NCBI RefSeq assembly: GCF_000003815.2
Contig: NC_049997.1
Span: 11,431,888-11,485,446 of the forward strand
Reading direction: 5' to 3'
Source: Branchiostoma floridae
Lineage: Eukaryota; Chordata; Leptocardii; Amphioxiformes; Branchiostomatidae
Length of the DNA stretch: 53,559 nucleotides
The notes beneath the pieces were generated by a model, which made no database searches, was not told where the DNA came from, and was given only the letters and a program-made list of their open reading frames with translations. A program made the position numbers and the translations under genes. Of the stretch, positions 32,301 through 41,100 are shown piece by piece; the stretch's first letter is position 1; the number at the start of each line of letters is the position of its first letter.

Positions 32301-34535
32301 TTGAATTGAGCTTTTCTTTTGAGAAAGCAAGACTGCTAAAGTAATTAGTTTAAATTTCATAGATGTTTGATATTTGATTTAGATGACAAAATAAAGAAAG
32401 TACAACACAATGAATTTGTATATTACAGAGAATTCTCTTTGAACAAGACATTACAAAAATTCCTCCTTGAATGTTTTCATTTATCAAGAATCTAGACTAT
32501 CGGGTACACATTTTTTATGACACAAAACGTATTTGATGGTGCAGATGACGTTACCTAGTAAGACAATAATCTAAAAAGTATATTTTTGCAGGAATACAAA
32601 ATGGGTTACAGAGCCCCACCCAATGAGTAAATTTTCAGGTAACAAATTCTAAATTCTCTGGCGACTTTGAAATTTGGCAAACCAACTAGCAATCAAGGAA
32701 TTCGGCTGTTGACAAAGTGCTGCTAGTAATGTACAGCACGTAGCAAAACAATTCAAACATATATGCCAACTAGAGTTCCACGAACACATACCTTTGCCAA
32801 ATAAACCAGGTTTGTTATGCAGAATGATGTCTGTAGACAAATGCGTTACTCATTTCATTTTCTTTATAATTATATGCTTGGAGTTGGTTTATAAAATTTC
32901 GGCATTGATTATGCAAATTAGATCCCAAGTTACAATTAATTGATATCAAATTGTAGCAAGCATTACTTAAGCTATTAGCATACGAAAAATCATGATGATC
33001 CTTTGATCCATTCTTGACTTATTCTTTTTCAAAGTCTTTAAATACACCTCTTACTCTCTTCCCTCTTTCTCAGTTACATATGTGACAACTTTGATGAAAG
33101 TACTATAATGGAATACAGTGGGTTCATGAACATTTCATAATCAATTATGCAAATTAGCTGTTAATTTGCATAATAAGTATCACATTATATTACATGCCAA
33201 AAATCATGACGATCCGTCAACACGTTCATATTTTCTCATTAATTATGCAACTGAGATTTGCATGGTAAATATGTATTGACATTTCTCTCTTTCTCAGCTA
33301 CATATGTGACAAGTCCTATCATGGAATGTAGTGAATTTATAAATATCCTCATTAATTATGTAAATTAGCTGTTGATTAGCATAATTGGTATCTCATTATG
33401 TAGGTCTTCACTTACGCTACCTACATACCAAAAAGCATGATGATCCGCAAACATGTTCATATTTTCTCATTAATTATGCAAATGAGGCCATCATTTGCAT
33501 AATTGATATCTATCGATATTTCTCTCCTTCCCAGCTACATATGGGACAAGTTTTAAAGTCCTATCATGGAATGCAGTGGTTTTATAAATTTTCCTCATTA
33601 ATTATGCAAATTAGCTGTTGATTTGCATAATTAGTATACCATTATGTAAGTCATCACTCATTCTATCTACATACCAAAAATCATGACGATTCGTCAACAC
33701 GTTGTAGAGTTATTCTCGTCCAAAGTTTGAAAGGAAACCGGCACCTGCAGTTCCAAAAAAGCCGCTAGGGGGCCCAAACTCCCAGTACTTACTCTCTGCC
33801 TCGAGGGCTATCTACCACTCGAAAATCATGATCACAGCATGTCCAGAACAGGAGATATCAAAAATTGAGGTTCTGCTGCAGTACCTTAGCAAGCCGCTAG
33901 GGGGCCCATTATCGAACTTGACCTTCGTTTTCCCGACCCCTACCCACCTACCAAATATAATCGGGATACATCAAAGGCTTCTCGAGTTATGCTGTTAACA
34001 CACACACAGACACACAGACACACACACAGACTCACAAGCCTAAAACATAACCTTAGCCATTCTGGCAAAGGTAAAAAGGAGTTACTCAAACAACTGGATA
34101 TGATTTTGGAAATGGTCAGACGTTTCAGACGGTATCCACCATCTTTCGTCAGTGACACTGAAGAGATCTGGAAGAACTGATCTTTTAAAGTCAAGCTGAA
34201 GACAATTTTGGATTTCAATGAGAAAAAAAGGCTAAGACACAGTTAATGCAAATGAGTCAATTGGAGGGGGGGGAGTGCTTTGTCCCAAGTGCCGGAAAGT
34301 CTGACCATTTCCAAAATCATATCCTTGATCCAAAATCATAAGCTTGAGTAACTCCTTTTTGGCATATCGTATTAACTGGATGTCTAACCTACATCAATGT
34401 AAAAACATATAGCTACTCACTTGGCAGTTCTTTCAACTTCTGCACTGCCGTGTTGAAGAGCCCCGTGATGACCGTTCCGTTGGTGGCCGGCGCGTTCGTG
34501 GTCACCACCGCGGGGGCTGCGGCAGGGGTTGCCAT
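26173..34535 (-). CDS. SYT1: Synaptotagmin-1-like calcium sensor (eight constitutive coding exons)
   Basis: Exons in transcript order are 34535-34421, 32211-32030, 30005-29898, 28729-28562, 28181-28008, 27510-27393, 26852-26719 and 26352-26173. They join with consistent phases to 392 codons plus stop. The protein has a short luminal N-terminus with one N-glycosylation site (NGT), one membrane span (about 41-63) and a Cys/Lys cluster for palmitoylation. Then come a linker, C2A and C2B. The calcium-binding Asp are all present: C2A 150, 156, 209, 211, 217 and C2B 283, 289, 343, 345, 351. The C2B polybasic strand KRLKKKK (301-307) and the C-terminal WHTL box (384-387) are intact. By family knowledge it sits on synaptic vesicles, binds SNAREs and acidic lipids, and triggers fast exocytosis. 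It is closest in motifs to synaptotagmin 1/2; the exact paralogue is inferred. Confidence 0.97.
26719..26852 (-). CDS. SYT1: Synaptotagmin exon: C2B middle with polybasic strand
   Basis: Completes Asp 289 and encodes residues 290-333. These include [12 protein letters not shown], the lipid- and SNARE-binding polybasic strand, and [20 protein letters not shown]. Acceptor TATTTCCAG, donor CAG|GTGAGA, phase 0. Confidence 0.97.
26860..28000 (-). other. Synaptotagmin introns within C2B, with a small inverted repeat
   Basis: Apart from exon 27393-27510 the sequence is AT-rich intron. It holds an inverted repeat at 27772-27903: the left arm TCCAAGCAGAGGTTTGGCTC pairs with GAGCCAAATCTCTGTTAAAA, and TGACATGTTTTT pairs with AAAAACATGTCA. 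The left end belongs to the TCTCCAAGCAGA family also seen near 16071 and 16911. Confidence 0.6.
27393..27510 (-). CDS. SYT1: Synaptotagmin exon: C2B start
   Basis: Residues 250-288 and the first base of Asp 289. The motif [20 protein letters not shown] is close to invariant in synaptotagmin 1/2. Loop 1 Asp 283 is in [11 protein letters not shown]. Donor TCAG|GTCAGA, phase 1. Confidence 0.97.
28008..28181 (-). CDS. SYT1: Synaptotagmin exon: C2A second half
   Basis: Residues 192-249, including [16 protein letters not shown] with calcium loop 3 (Asp 209, 211, 217). It ends in the short link [10 protein letters not shown] to C2B. Phase 0; donor GAG|GTGAGT. Confidence 0.97.
28562..28729 (-). CDS. 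SYT1: Synaptotagmin exon: C2A first half
   Basis: Acceptor CTTCCTACAG; the exon encodes residues 136-191, from [18 protein letters not shown] to [13 protein letters not shown]. It carries calcium loop 1 with Asp 150 and Asp 156. Phase 0 at both ends; donor AAG|GTGAGT is strong. Confidence 0.97.
28866..29700. repeat. Dispersed repeat cluster in synaptotagmin intron
   Basis: The intron holds a CTTTCCACGCATGATGGTGC block near 28883 that has the look of an interspersed repeat. A tRNA-A-box-like TGGCCTAGAGGCTAGAG at about 29338 suggests a SINE head. At 29400-29700 is a repeat rich in ACTTGCC, GGACAAGT and GGGCAAGT words on both strands, ending GGAACTTGTCCAACCCTG. Boundaries are uncertain. No gene is present. 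Confidence 0.4.
29898..30005 (-). CDS. SYT1: Synaptotagmin exon: linker and start of C2A
   Basis: The exon encodes residues 100-135, [16 protein letters not shown] followed by the C2A entry [17 protein letters not shown]. The acceptor region reads TTCAG|GTCCAG|CCTGAT, so two AGs 6 bp apart give proteins with or without Val-Gln. The donor is CAG|GTACGT. Confidence 0.94.
30593..30727 (-). CDS. SYT1: Possible Gly/acidic/poly-Lys cassette exon of synaptotagmin
   Basis: After the acceptor CCTTATAG the frame reads [18 protein letters not shown], then nine Lys, then [18 protein letters not shown]. The donor AAG|GTTGCTGAG at 30593 gives a 135-bp phase-0 exon. It resembles the donor of the membrane exon (AAG|GTGGCTGCA), and both exons end in -EK before VQPDM. 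An earlier donor TAT|GTAGTG (exon end 30611) is possible. The codon pattern and phase argue for coding. It may be used instead of, or in addition to, direct joining. Confidence 0.6.
31360..31425 (-). CDS. SYT1: Possible acidic cassette exon of synaptotagmin
   Basis: A good acceptor (CCTTTTCCGTCACAG) is followed by an open frame [20 protein letters not shown]. It is phase 0, matching its neighbours. The donor could be GAA|GTAGAA (33-bp exon ending at 31393) or ATG|GTTCAT (66-bp exon ending at 31360). Both keep the frame, so it could be included or skipped. Such an exon would add an acidic patch to the cytoplasmic linker. Use is not proven. Confidence 0.5.
32030..32211 (-). CDS. SYT1: Synaptotagmin exon: membrane span and Cys/Lys cluster
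   Basis: The acceptor GTTACAG precedes TC CCG TTC TGG. The exon encodes residues 39-99: the span [16 protein letters not shown], then [16 protein letters not shown] with seven Cys (57-68), and [20 protein letters not shown]. The donor AAG|GTGGCT is weak but is supported by the known YKEK-VQPDM junction of the family. A second possible donor, GAG|GTGAAA, lies 33 bases earlier and would delete 11 residues in frame. Confidence 0.93.
32900..33700. repeat. Octamer-rich tandem repeat in synaptotagmin intron
   Basis: About three diverged monomers of roughly 200-250 bp repeat the words TCATTAATTATGCAAAT, ATTTGCATAATTGGTATC, CATACCAAAAATCATGA and CAGCTACATATGTGACAAG. Anchor positions 33345 and 33594 are 249 bp apart. 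Each monomer contains a hairpin such as AATTATGCAAAT (33600-33611) with ATTTGCATAATT (33621-33632), 12 of 12 paired. The words contain the POU octamer ATGCAAAT on both strands. Confidence 0.8.
33720..34070 (+). repeat. CTAGGGGGC interspersed repeat, copy 1
   Basis: It contains two GCCGCTAGGGGGCCC blocks (about 33762 and 33892), a CACCTACCAAATATAATCGGG block and a GAGTTATGCTGTTAACACAC end followed by an ACACAGAC-rich microsatellite. Related sequences occur at 40250-40450 and 52665-52850 with the same order of marks. Confidence 0.7.
34073..34362. repeat. Inverted repeat in first synaptotagmin intron
   Basis: AAAAAGGAGTTACTCAAAC with GATATGATTTTGGAAATGGT near 34073-34125 is repeated inverted at 34300-34362. 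The right arm holds an extra 20-base AAAATCATAAGCTTGA-type insertion. It is probably a small DNA-transposon remnant. It lies 60 bp from the first coding exon's donor. Confidence 0.7.
34421..34535 (-). CDS. SYT1: Synaptotagmin exon: start codon and luminal tail
   Basis: ATG (complement of 34533-34535) in the context GTAACCATGGCA begins residues 1-38, rich in Ala, Thr and Pro, with NGT at 19-21 as a glycosylation site. The donor is A|GTGAGTAG, phase 1; the split codon with the next exon gives Ile 39. An in-frame acceptor (TATCCTGCACAG) 50 bases upstream of the ATG shows that further 5' UTR exons exist. Confidence 0.93.
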
Positions 34536-34585
34536 GGTTACGGTTGTTCTTCACGGCCACAACCCAGCAACTAACAAGTCACGAC
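34536..34585 (-). other. SYT1: 5' UTR part of first coding synaptotagmin exon
   Basis: Fifty bases between the acceptor AG (ending at 34586) and the ATG. The acceptor shows that at least one non-coding exon lies upstream (higher coordinates). One candidate is 42732-42905. Confidence 0.55.
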
Positions 34586-35128
34586 CTGTGCAGGATACAG
34601 TGTTCACAAATATTATGGTACAGTCCAATCGACCACCTCTATTATAATTACCACCTGGCTAATGACAATGTGACCACTTTCCTAATTAACATGAGCATTA
34701 AGAACCCTGTCTTTGGTAACCACCTGTCTACATAGACCTGATGTCATTGGTTCCGAGTGGTCTGTATGGCAGTTTCGACTGCACCTCTATACACAGTATA
34801 AGATATCTAACATACCACAAATTTCATTCAGGCTTGGGAGGACTTTATTTTACACTAAAAGGAAAAGACTCAGGCATTAAGGGTGTCCCATTTCCAAACA
34901 TTAAACATGACAAACAAGTCAGAAACATTACTGTAAAGTGCCTATGATTTCTGCTACATTGTCGCTTTTACTTCTTAAAAGCATGGTCTCTCATACCCTT
35001 GAGATCAGTTTCTGATAGAAGGTGAAAAATTCAGATTGACCCAACTACAAACCAGGCCAGGCCACAGGTGGCCAGTTGTCAATAGAGCTTAACATGCCCC
35101 ACTTTCACATCAAAGTTGATAAAACTCT

Positions 35129-35363
35129 GTAACGGTAGTTAAACTTTATCTGCGGGGTAACCTTTTTCCGTTGTCTTTAAAAACCCACAGTATTTAGTAT
35201 CAAGTTGACGGACAGAAGTTTCAAACTACACGTACATCATTTTAAAAAATGGTACAATTCGAAACCACCTTCCGTCGACTTTAATATTCCTAAATATCCT
35301 TCTTTATCGAAAACAAGTTGAACGGATATAGGTTGCCCTGCGGATAAAGGTGAACTAGCGTTA
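35129..35363. mobile_element. Hairpin MITE family A, copy 4
   Basis: The left end GTAACGGTAGTTAAACTTTA and the right end TAAAGGTGAACTAGCGTTAC pair as terminal inverted repeats. The inside holds AGTTGACGGACAGAAGTTTC, whose complement follows as GAAACCACCTTCCGTCGACT. Confidence 0.82.
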
Positions 35364-36089
35364 CCCCTTCTACATTATCTACACGCTTGGTTGCTCCATC
35401 CCTTGCACTGCCCTCCATTTTTCTAGAAACATCTATTAATATTTGGATGGAACGAATTTTGACATAAACAGATGTACCCGCATAGTGATATGGAATGCAT
35501 CACTTCTGCTAAACTGATCCAACAGGAAAGGCATTCACCATCCTGTCTAAGGATACCACCCTAACAAGTGTCTGACAATCATTGAACGGCACAAAAACAT
35601 CCAGATAACGCCAGATTTATAGCCGTTGGCTCTGCGTAGGACAGGCTTTGGAGAGAAATGTGTCTGGCCGAACGTGACAGTCATAGATGATTCAAGATAT
35701 GTCATGTTGAAATATATCTACCATGGCATGGTACATTCTTCAATGTAGAAGCACTTGAGTGCAGTAAGTGCATTGTACATGTATGTATGCCAAAGTTTAG
35801 CATAATATATGTATGTAGCATCGTGTCATCAAACGGATTTTCAAGATTGAAACAAACTTTGTCAGCTTATCAAAGCTTATAACTTATCTATAATTTTAAT
35901 ATCAAAATCCAAAATAAATCCAAACTATCTTGAACATTTAGGTTTAACTAGTTTTTGCATTAACAATAAGAGGTCACAAAAAAGCCATGTTGCATGTTGG
36001 CCAAAGCTTAGAAATGGTCTTAAAAAAATTTAGTCCTATTAAGAGTTCCTGTTTCCCAACCAATCAGAACACACGACAGCATGAGCTCC

Positions 36090-36304
36090 AAACCCTATTT
36101 CCCCTTTATCGTGAGGTAACCTATATCCGTTCATTTTAGAAATAGGGAATTTGGAGACTTTAATTTGACAGACGGTGGTTTCAAACTACAAAATTGTGAA
36201 AATATTGCAATTTGAAACCCTGACTGTCAACTTCAAGTCCCTGCATAGTCTGTTTGCGAAAAAACGGAAAGAGGTTACCCTGTGGATAAAGGTGAAATGG
36301 CTTT
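36090..36304. mobile_element. Hairpin MITE family A, copy 5 (diverged ends)
   Basis: CCTTTATCGTGAGGTAACCT pairs with AGGTTACCCTGTGGATAAAGG. The internal GACGGTGGTTTCAAACTAC and TGAAAATATTGCAATTTGAAA blocks are present. Confidence 0.78.
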
Positions 36305-36392
36305 ATATATGCACAGCCGAAAATGTTGGGATCCTGGGATGATGCACAATTGTATAGAGATCCACTTTACAAATCCGAAGTATACACATGTA

Positions 36393-36874
36393 CAGTCAAA
36401 CCTGTCTATAGCAGCCACTCAAGGGGCTGGAGAAATAAGACCACTATAGACAGGTGGCCACTATAGAGAAAATGTTGATCAATTGACCATGGGCAAGTTA
36501 CACATGATTTCAGTTCCCACTAATCTTTCTCACCAAGTAACATTGTCTCGATTGGTAAATTCACCACCATTTAGACTTGCACTTTAATGCTCAAGGCATG
36601 CATACCTTCTGCTACCGCCAAAATGACACTGTCAGGAACTCCAAATCCTCGCAAACTACAATTTCAAACTCGGTACAGGGTGACATATAGCAGTATGGTT
36701 GCAATAGGCAATGTTTCTGTATCAACGGGACTGGAAATCTTGTGGCCGTGGCCGCGTTGGACAGGTGGCCGCTACACCTATTTCTTAATCATTACGAATC
36801 CAAGGGACCGACCAAGTGGCCACTATGGCCAGGTGGTCGGTATGCAAAGGTGGCCACTAATACAGGTTTGACTG
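36393..36874. mobile_element. 482-bp TA-flanked MITE (Tc1/mariner-type)
   Basis: The left end CAGTCAAACCTGTCTATAGC and the right end complement of AATACAGGTTTGACTG pair, and TA flanks both sides (36391-36392, 36875-36876). The inside holds repeated GTGGCCACTA and GGTGGCCGCTA words in subterminal positions, in opposite orientations. A TA target suggests mobilisation by an IS630/Tc1/mariner-type transposase. No coding frame is present. Confidence 0.82.
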
Positions 36875-37222
36875 TACCTGCATGGAAATGATCCTAGCCC
36901 ATGCATTGACACCAGATGGTAGAGCCCCTGCTTTAATCTCTATCTCTATTGTATAGCGACATCTGATTGGAGCTAAGTTTAGCACATCTGTACGTGGCAC
37001 ACTAGTAAAGCAGCGTCATTCCCTCATTCACACTCAACTACACTGATCAATACTTATCTAGCACCAGCTGGACACCATTTTTCACTGTCAGGAAGAAGTC
37101 TTACAGCGTGACTTACCATCAACTAGATAGTCAAGGAGCTATTGATTTCAATATAGTATCTTGTCACTTTTGGTATCTGCAAACATGAGATGAGCCTATG
37201 AATAAAGTACAATGAAATACTG

Positions 37223-37442
37223 CTAACACTAGTTCACTTTTATCCGTTGGGTAACCTATATCCAATACTTCTTGAAACACAGTATTTCGGGATATCACAC
37301 CGAAGGACGTTAGTTTCAAGTTGCAATATTTTCAGGATATTGCAGTTTAAAACTACCAATTGCAATTGTCGACTTGATGTGCCTAAATATCCTCTTTTTA
37401 AAAAGCGATGGATATAGGTTACCCAACGGATAAAGGTGAACA
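37223..37442. mobile_element. Hairpin MITE family A, copy 6
   Basis: The left end CTAACACTAGTTCACTTTTATC pairs with GGATAAAGGTGAAC at the right; GGTAACCTATATCC and GGATATAGGTTACC pair just inside. The centre holds TTGCAATATTTTCAGGATATTGCAG. The outermost right bases are changed (ACCATT in place of TAGTGTT). Confidence 0.82.
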
Positions 37443-38164
37443 CCATTTTCCTTTCTAAACAATTATCATTTATTGAAGACCAACAATCATATCATACCAA
37501 TGATTCCAGTTATAGATATATTTTCCTATATTCATGCAATAGCAGTAGAACACATTTTTATGTCTTGTGAGACTATGAAATTATAGTTTCTGCATTTTCG
37601 CAGTCATTTTTATGATATTTCAGGCACAAAAGAAATAAAACTACTAGAAACTGAGAAAGAAAAGTCTAGAAAAGTACAGCGAAGCACTTCTTTCATAAAA
37701 CTAAGCACTTCTTTCATAAAAATATTGATTTAAAGCAATCCAAGTTTACCACATAACTCTAAGTAATACGAACATAATCATAAAGCCAGTTCGTAAAAAT
37801 CAATTTCATACCTGCAAACTTGACATACGTCCTGCAATTATTGGAAAACTATCACTACTAGTAGGCTATTAGAAATAGATTGATAACCTGGCTTCTATAA
37901 TTCAATTTTCACACTCCTTACTGAAGACAGCGTTTCCGAGAAAAGATGATTTGCCAGCTAAGTTACTGTAATTAACAAATTAAAAATGAAGACATTTACT
38001 TAATGAGATACCTTTACTTAATGAAAAACTATGTACATTTATGACTCCAGACCTTAAATCTATAACTTCGTTCTTGCACATGAAAGTGGCAAAAAGAATA
38101 CTGTAAGATCATTTAATTTTGCAAGCATCTAATTTTGTAGAGGCATTTCCATTGCTATTATAAG
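37443..38164. other. Non-coding stretch upstream of synaptotagmin
   Basis: AT-rich sequence with no recognised gene. A short duplication of AAGCACTTCTTTCATAAAA lies near 37681-37720. Confidence 0.5.
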
Positions 38165-38530
38165 CATAAGTCTGTGGTTGAAAGAATCATGGTAATACAA
38201 TGCAAGATGATCAGATACTTGCTATACCGTGATGTGATGATTTTGCAGTGAGACAACCAAAATTCCAAACTTAAAAAACTGCTGCAAATATTTCATGTTT
38301 TACAGTATCCAGAAAAGTTTTTGACTTTCCTCACTATTAACAAAAATTAGTACTGTAACAGTATAAGTCTGTGGTTGAAACAATCGTCATAATGCAATGC
38401 AAGACGAGCAGACATTTGCTTTGCGATGGGTTTACAGTAAGGCAACCAAAATGCCAAACTTTAAAAACTGCTGCAAATATTTAATCATTTACAGTATCCA
38501 GGAAAGTTTCTGACTTTCCTCACTATCGGA
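38165..38530 (+). repeat. Tandem duplication of about 197 bp
   Basis: The segment starting ATAAGTCTGTGGTTGAAA at about 38166 is repeated from about 38363. Further shared blocks are AATGCAAGA, CAACCAAAAT, AAAAACTGCTGCAAATATTT and GACTTTCCTCACTAT. The copies differ at many sites, so the duplication is old. Confidence 0.85.
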
Positions 38531-38579
38531 AATCTGCCACCAATGCTTTGTGTCATGTACAGGTATTATCTATGTGATA

Positions 38580-38960
38580 CGGCGTGCCATCTCAATTGGG
38601 CTTTGACCACCCTGCCCTCTCCCTTCAAGGTTCAGGTGACAGATGCAGGGTACTCTACATGTCGTACTCGCTTTGCCAAGGAGCGAACCACTGCAGGGCA
38701 TCCCGGAGAGGTGTGATCGATGTTGTTTTCCCGTAACCCCAGCCTCGGAATGGACAGATCATTTCAGGGTAGAGGAAAGCCACCATTCATTTCTGCATGG
38801 ACCACATTTTACAGATGGAGAGCCAATCTCAGACCACATTTGGAAACTGTCCAGCCGGTGCGATCGGTAATTTGGGTATACGGCAGCAATGAATTAAAGG
38901 ATTATTCTACATCAGATTGCCGGGGATCTGAATATCATGGCTGTAATTGTGCCTATCTAT
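38580..38960. other. GC-richer segment, unrecognised
   Basis: This stretch is clearly richer in G, C and CpG than its flanks and has open frames of 75-80 codons on the + strand. None resembles a known protein. It may be a non-coding exon or regulatory region of the synaptotagmin gene, or old repeat. I see no decisive signal. Confidence 0.25.
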
Positions 38961-39769
38961 GAATCTGACCTGGCATTACATGTGCTGTCTCTACCTGTTG
39001 TAGAAGGAACAAAGCTTTAGGGGAAGATCGTATCTTGCCTGTGCAGTCAGCCTTGCAGTAAAATAACACGTAACTCAAACGAGATTTAGAGGAAGCTTTT
39101 CTTTAAAGAGGAAGGGGAAAATTTGGAGCATCCGCCATGCTATGATTCTCCTTCCAAGCTATGAAAAGCCAGTGGACATATTGTTACTCTTAGTACTCCA
39201 CAAAGTTATATGCCCTTTAAATCTTGCCTCTTGAAAAAGATCTGACTGTAGTTAAAAGCAACATAAGTCTGAAACAACTGGTCAAACTTTGGATGCAGCC
39301 CAAAAAGTCAAATTTTATCTTTTTCAGATACATGTATCTCTAGAAGTCTTTTAAGAGATATTGAAAGTCATGAACATGGTTGCATCCTATATGAGATGTC
39401 TGACTCTATTATAGACTTTATCCTGTTGTTTGAATTACTTTGTGCAAGTATCATGTACCTGGATGTCTAACCTTCATCAATGTATTCAAAGCCATGCTTG
39501 TAATAGCACAGAGAGTAATCGATCATACTGAAACATAGGGACACATCCAAAGTCGAAGTGAGCCGCCACACCTTTGACTGAAACAATGCCCAAGGGACCG
39601 CCCTATTGCGCAACCTCTGGTGTTCCAACTAACACCGAAGAAGGGTCATATAGACCGCACTTATCAATTTGGACGTGATTTATGGCAATGCACTTGTCCA
39701 TTATACGCAACACTGCTTTTCCTTTACCCTGTCACTATAGGACATTCACATGTAGGAGATTGTGTACTG

Positions 39770-40215
39770 GAAGTAAAGGACTTCAAAGATTTTCAACTTC
39801 AGCTTAAAGATCTGCATTCAGACTGAGGCTTTATATCTCTGTAATTCTTAACACTAGGAAAACGCTCTTCCTTCCGACATGAACAATACACCTCAAAATA
39901 CATTTTGTAAAATGACTCGGAAGTAAACGCTTTGTATGACCCATTAAGTTGAACTCTACTAGCTGCCTATTTGAGACTGAGTACAGGAAGAGAAAGGCTT
40001 CAAAGATTTTCAGCTACAGGTTAAAGATCCTGGCTAAGATTGTGTGCGACAAAGGCTTTGCATACTGTAATTCTTAACACCAGGAAAACTCTCTTTTCCT
40101 ACATATACAATCTACCTCAAAATAAAACACCTCTGAAGTTCAAGTAAACGCTTTGTTTGACCCATGAAGTTGAAGCTAGTTGCCTATTTGGTTCAGATAC
40201 CTGAGACTGAGTATG
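39770..40215 (+). repeat. Tandem duplication of about 215-230 bp
   Basis: The sequence from AAGGACTTCAAAGATTTTCA (39776) to GAGACTGAGTACAGG (about 39984) is repeated to about 40215. Shared blocks are CTGTAATTCTTAACAC, AGGAAAAC, ACCTCAAAATA, AAGTAAACGCTTTGT and TGACCCAT. It is old and diverged. Confidence 0.85.
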
Positions 40216-40249
40216 AGAAGAGAACTATAGCATAGCAACAAGAGATACA

Positions 40250-40450
40250 TGTACCAAATCTGGACGTTCCTCTTCAGTACCAAGGGAAGTTGCTAGGGGG
40301 CACAAAATCAAATCATTTCCGGTGTTTGTCACAAAATAGGAAACAGATCCATCTATCCGTTCTTGAGTCAATATGTTGACACACACACATTAAGACAGAC
40401 AAATTCTACTGAAAATATAACCTTGAATATTTCATGGAGGTAATTAAGAT
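40250..40450 (+). repeat. CTAGGGGGC interspersed repeat, copy 2
   Basis: GTTGCTAGGGGGCACAAA is followed by CGTTCTTGAGTCAATATGTT and a GACACACACACATTAAGACAGACAAA-type tail, in the same order as in copy 1 at 33720-34070. Confidence 0.65.
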
Positions 40451-40933
40451 TTTGTGTTGGAGAACCTTGATCCAGGTTACACCGTATCATGTCACTTTGA
40501 TTTGAAGCTGTAAGCAAAGTTGTTACAAGCTATGCAGCAACAGTTCTGGGCTACTGTTCCCAAAATAGCAGCCACATTTTTTCTAAAGATTTGAGAGCAC
40601 TATATCTTTCCACTTAAACATTCCCTGCTAGCTATCAAGATAGGACTACTTACAGGAAGTCATTCAGAAAGACCCTGTCCAGGTTTGAACTTATGACCTC
40701 CTGACTACAAAGCTAAGCACAGAAGCTATGTCTGAGTAGTGATGTTTGTAGTACACTAATAACTAATAGCATAAGACATAGTGGCTATAAACTTGGTTCA
40801 ACATTAACTGTTACACATTAACTCATGACTATTCCATTTCGAAATCTAAAGGGGTGGCAAAATACTTTTTTTTTTCACTCTCTATTGTATTTTTAGAATC
40901 CCCTCCCACTTTCTTTTCTCATTATTTTCCAAA

Positions 40934-41100
40934 TACAGTCAAACTTGGCCGAGCAACCACCTGGCACAGGCAACCACCTGTTGTCAGAGGACACATTGAA
41001 ACAGTCCCGTCCATTTTGACATCTATATTAGTTAAGACCCCCTCCCAAGCAACCAACTATCTTACATTGTACCCGACCAGGTATAGAAATTGCATAGGTA
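40934..41100 (+). repeat. TACAGTCAAAC-ended element fragment
   Basis: TACAGTCAAACTTGGCCGAG begins a segment with repeated CAACCACCTG words, like the end of the MITE at 36393. No opposite end was found, so this is a fragment or a solo end. A similar degenerate fragment (CAGTCCAATCGACCACCTC) lies at 34621. Confidence 0.5.

Noticed and set aside
33989-34218. Thr/His-rich frames
   Set aside because: They are translations of the ACACAGAC microsatellite at the end of the CTAGGGGGC repeat.
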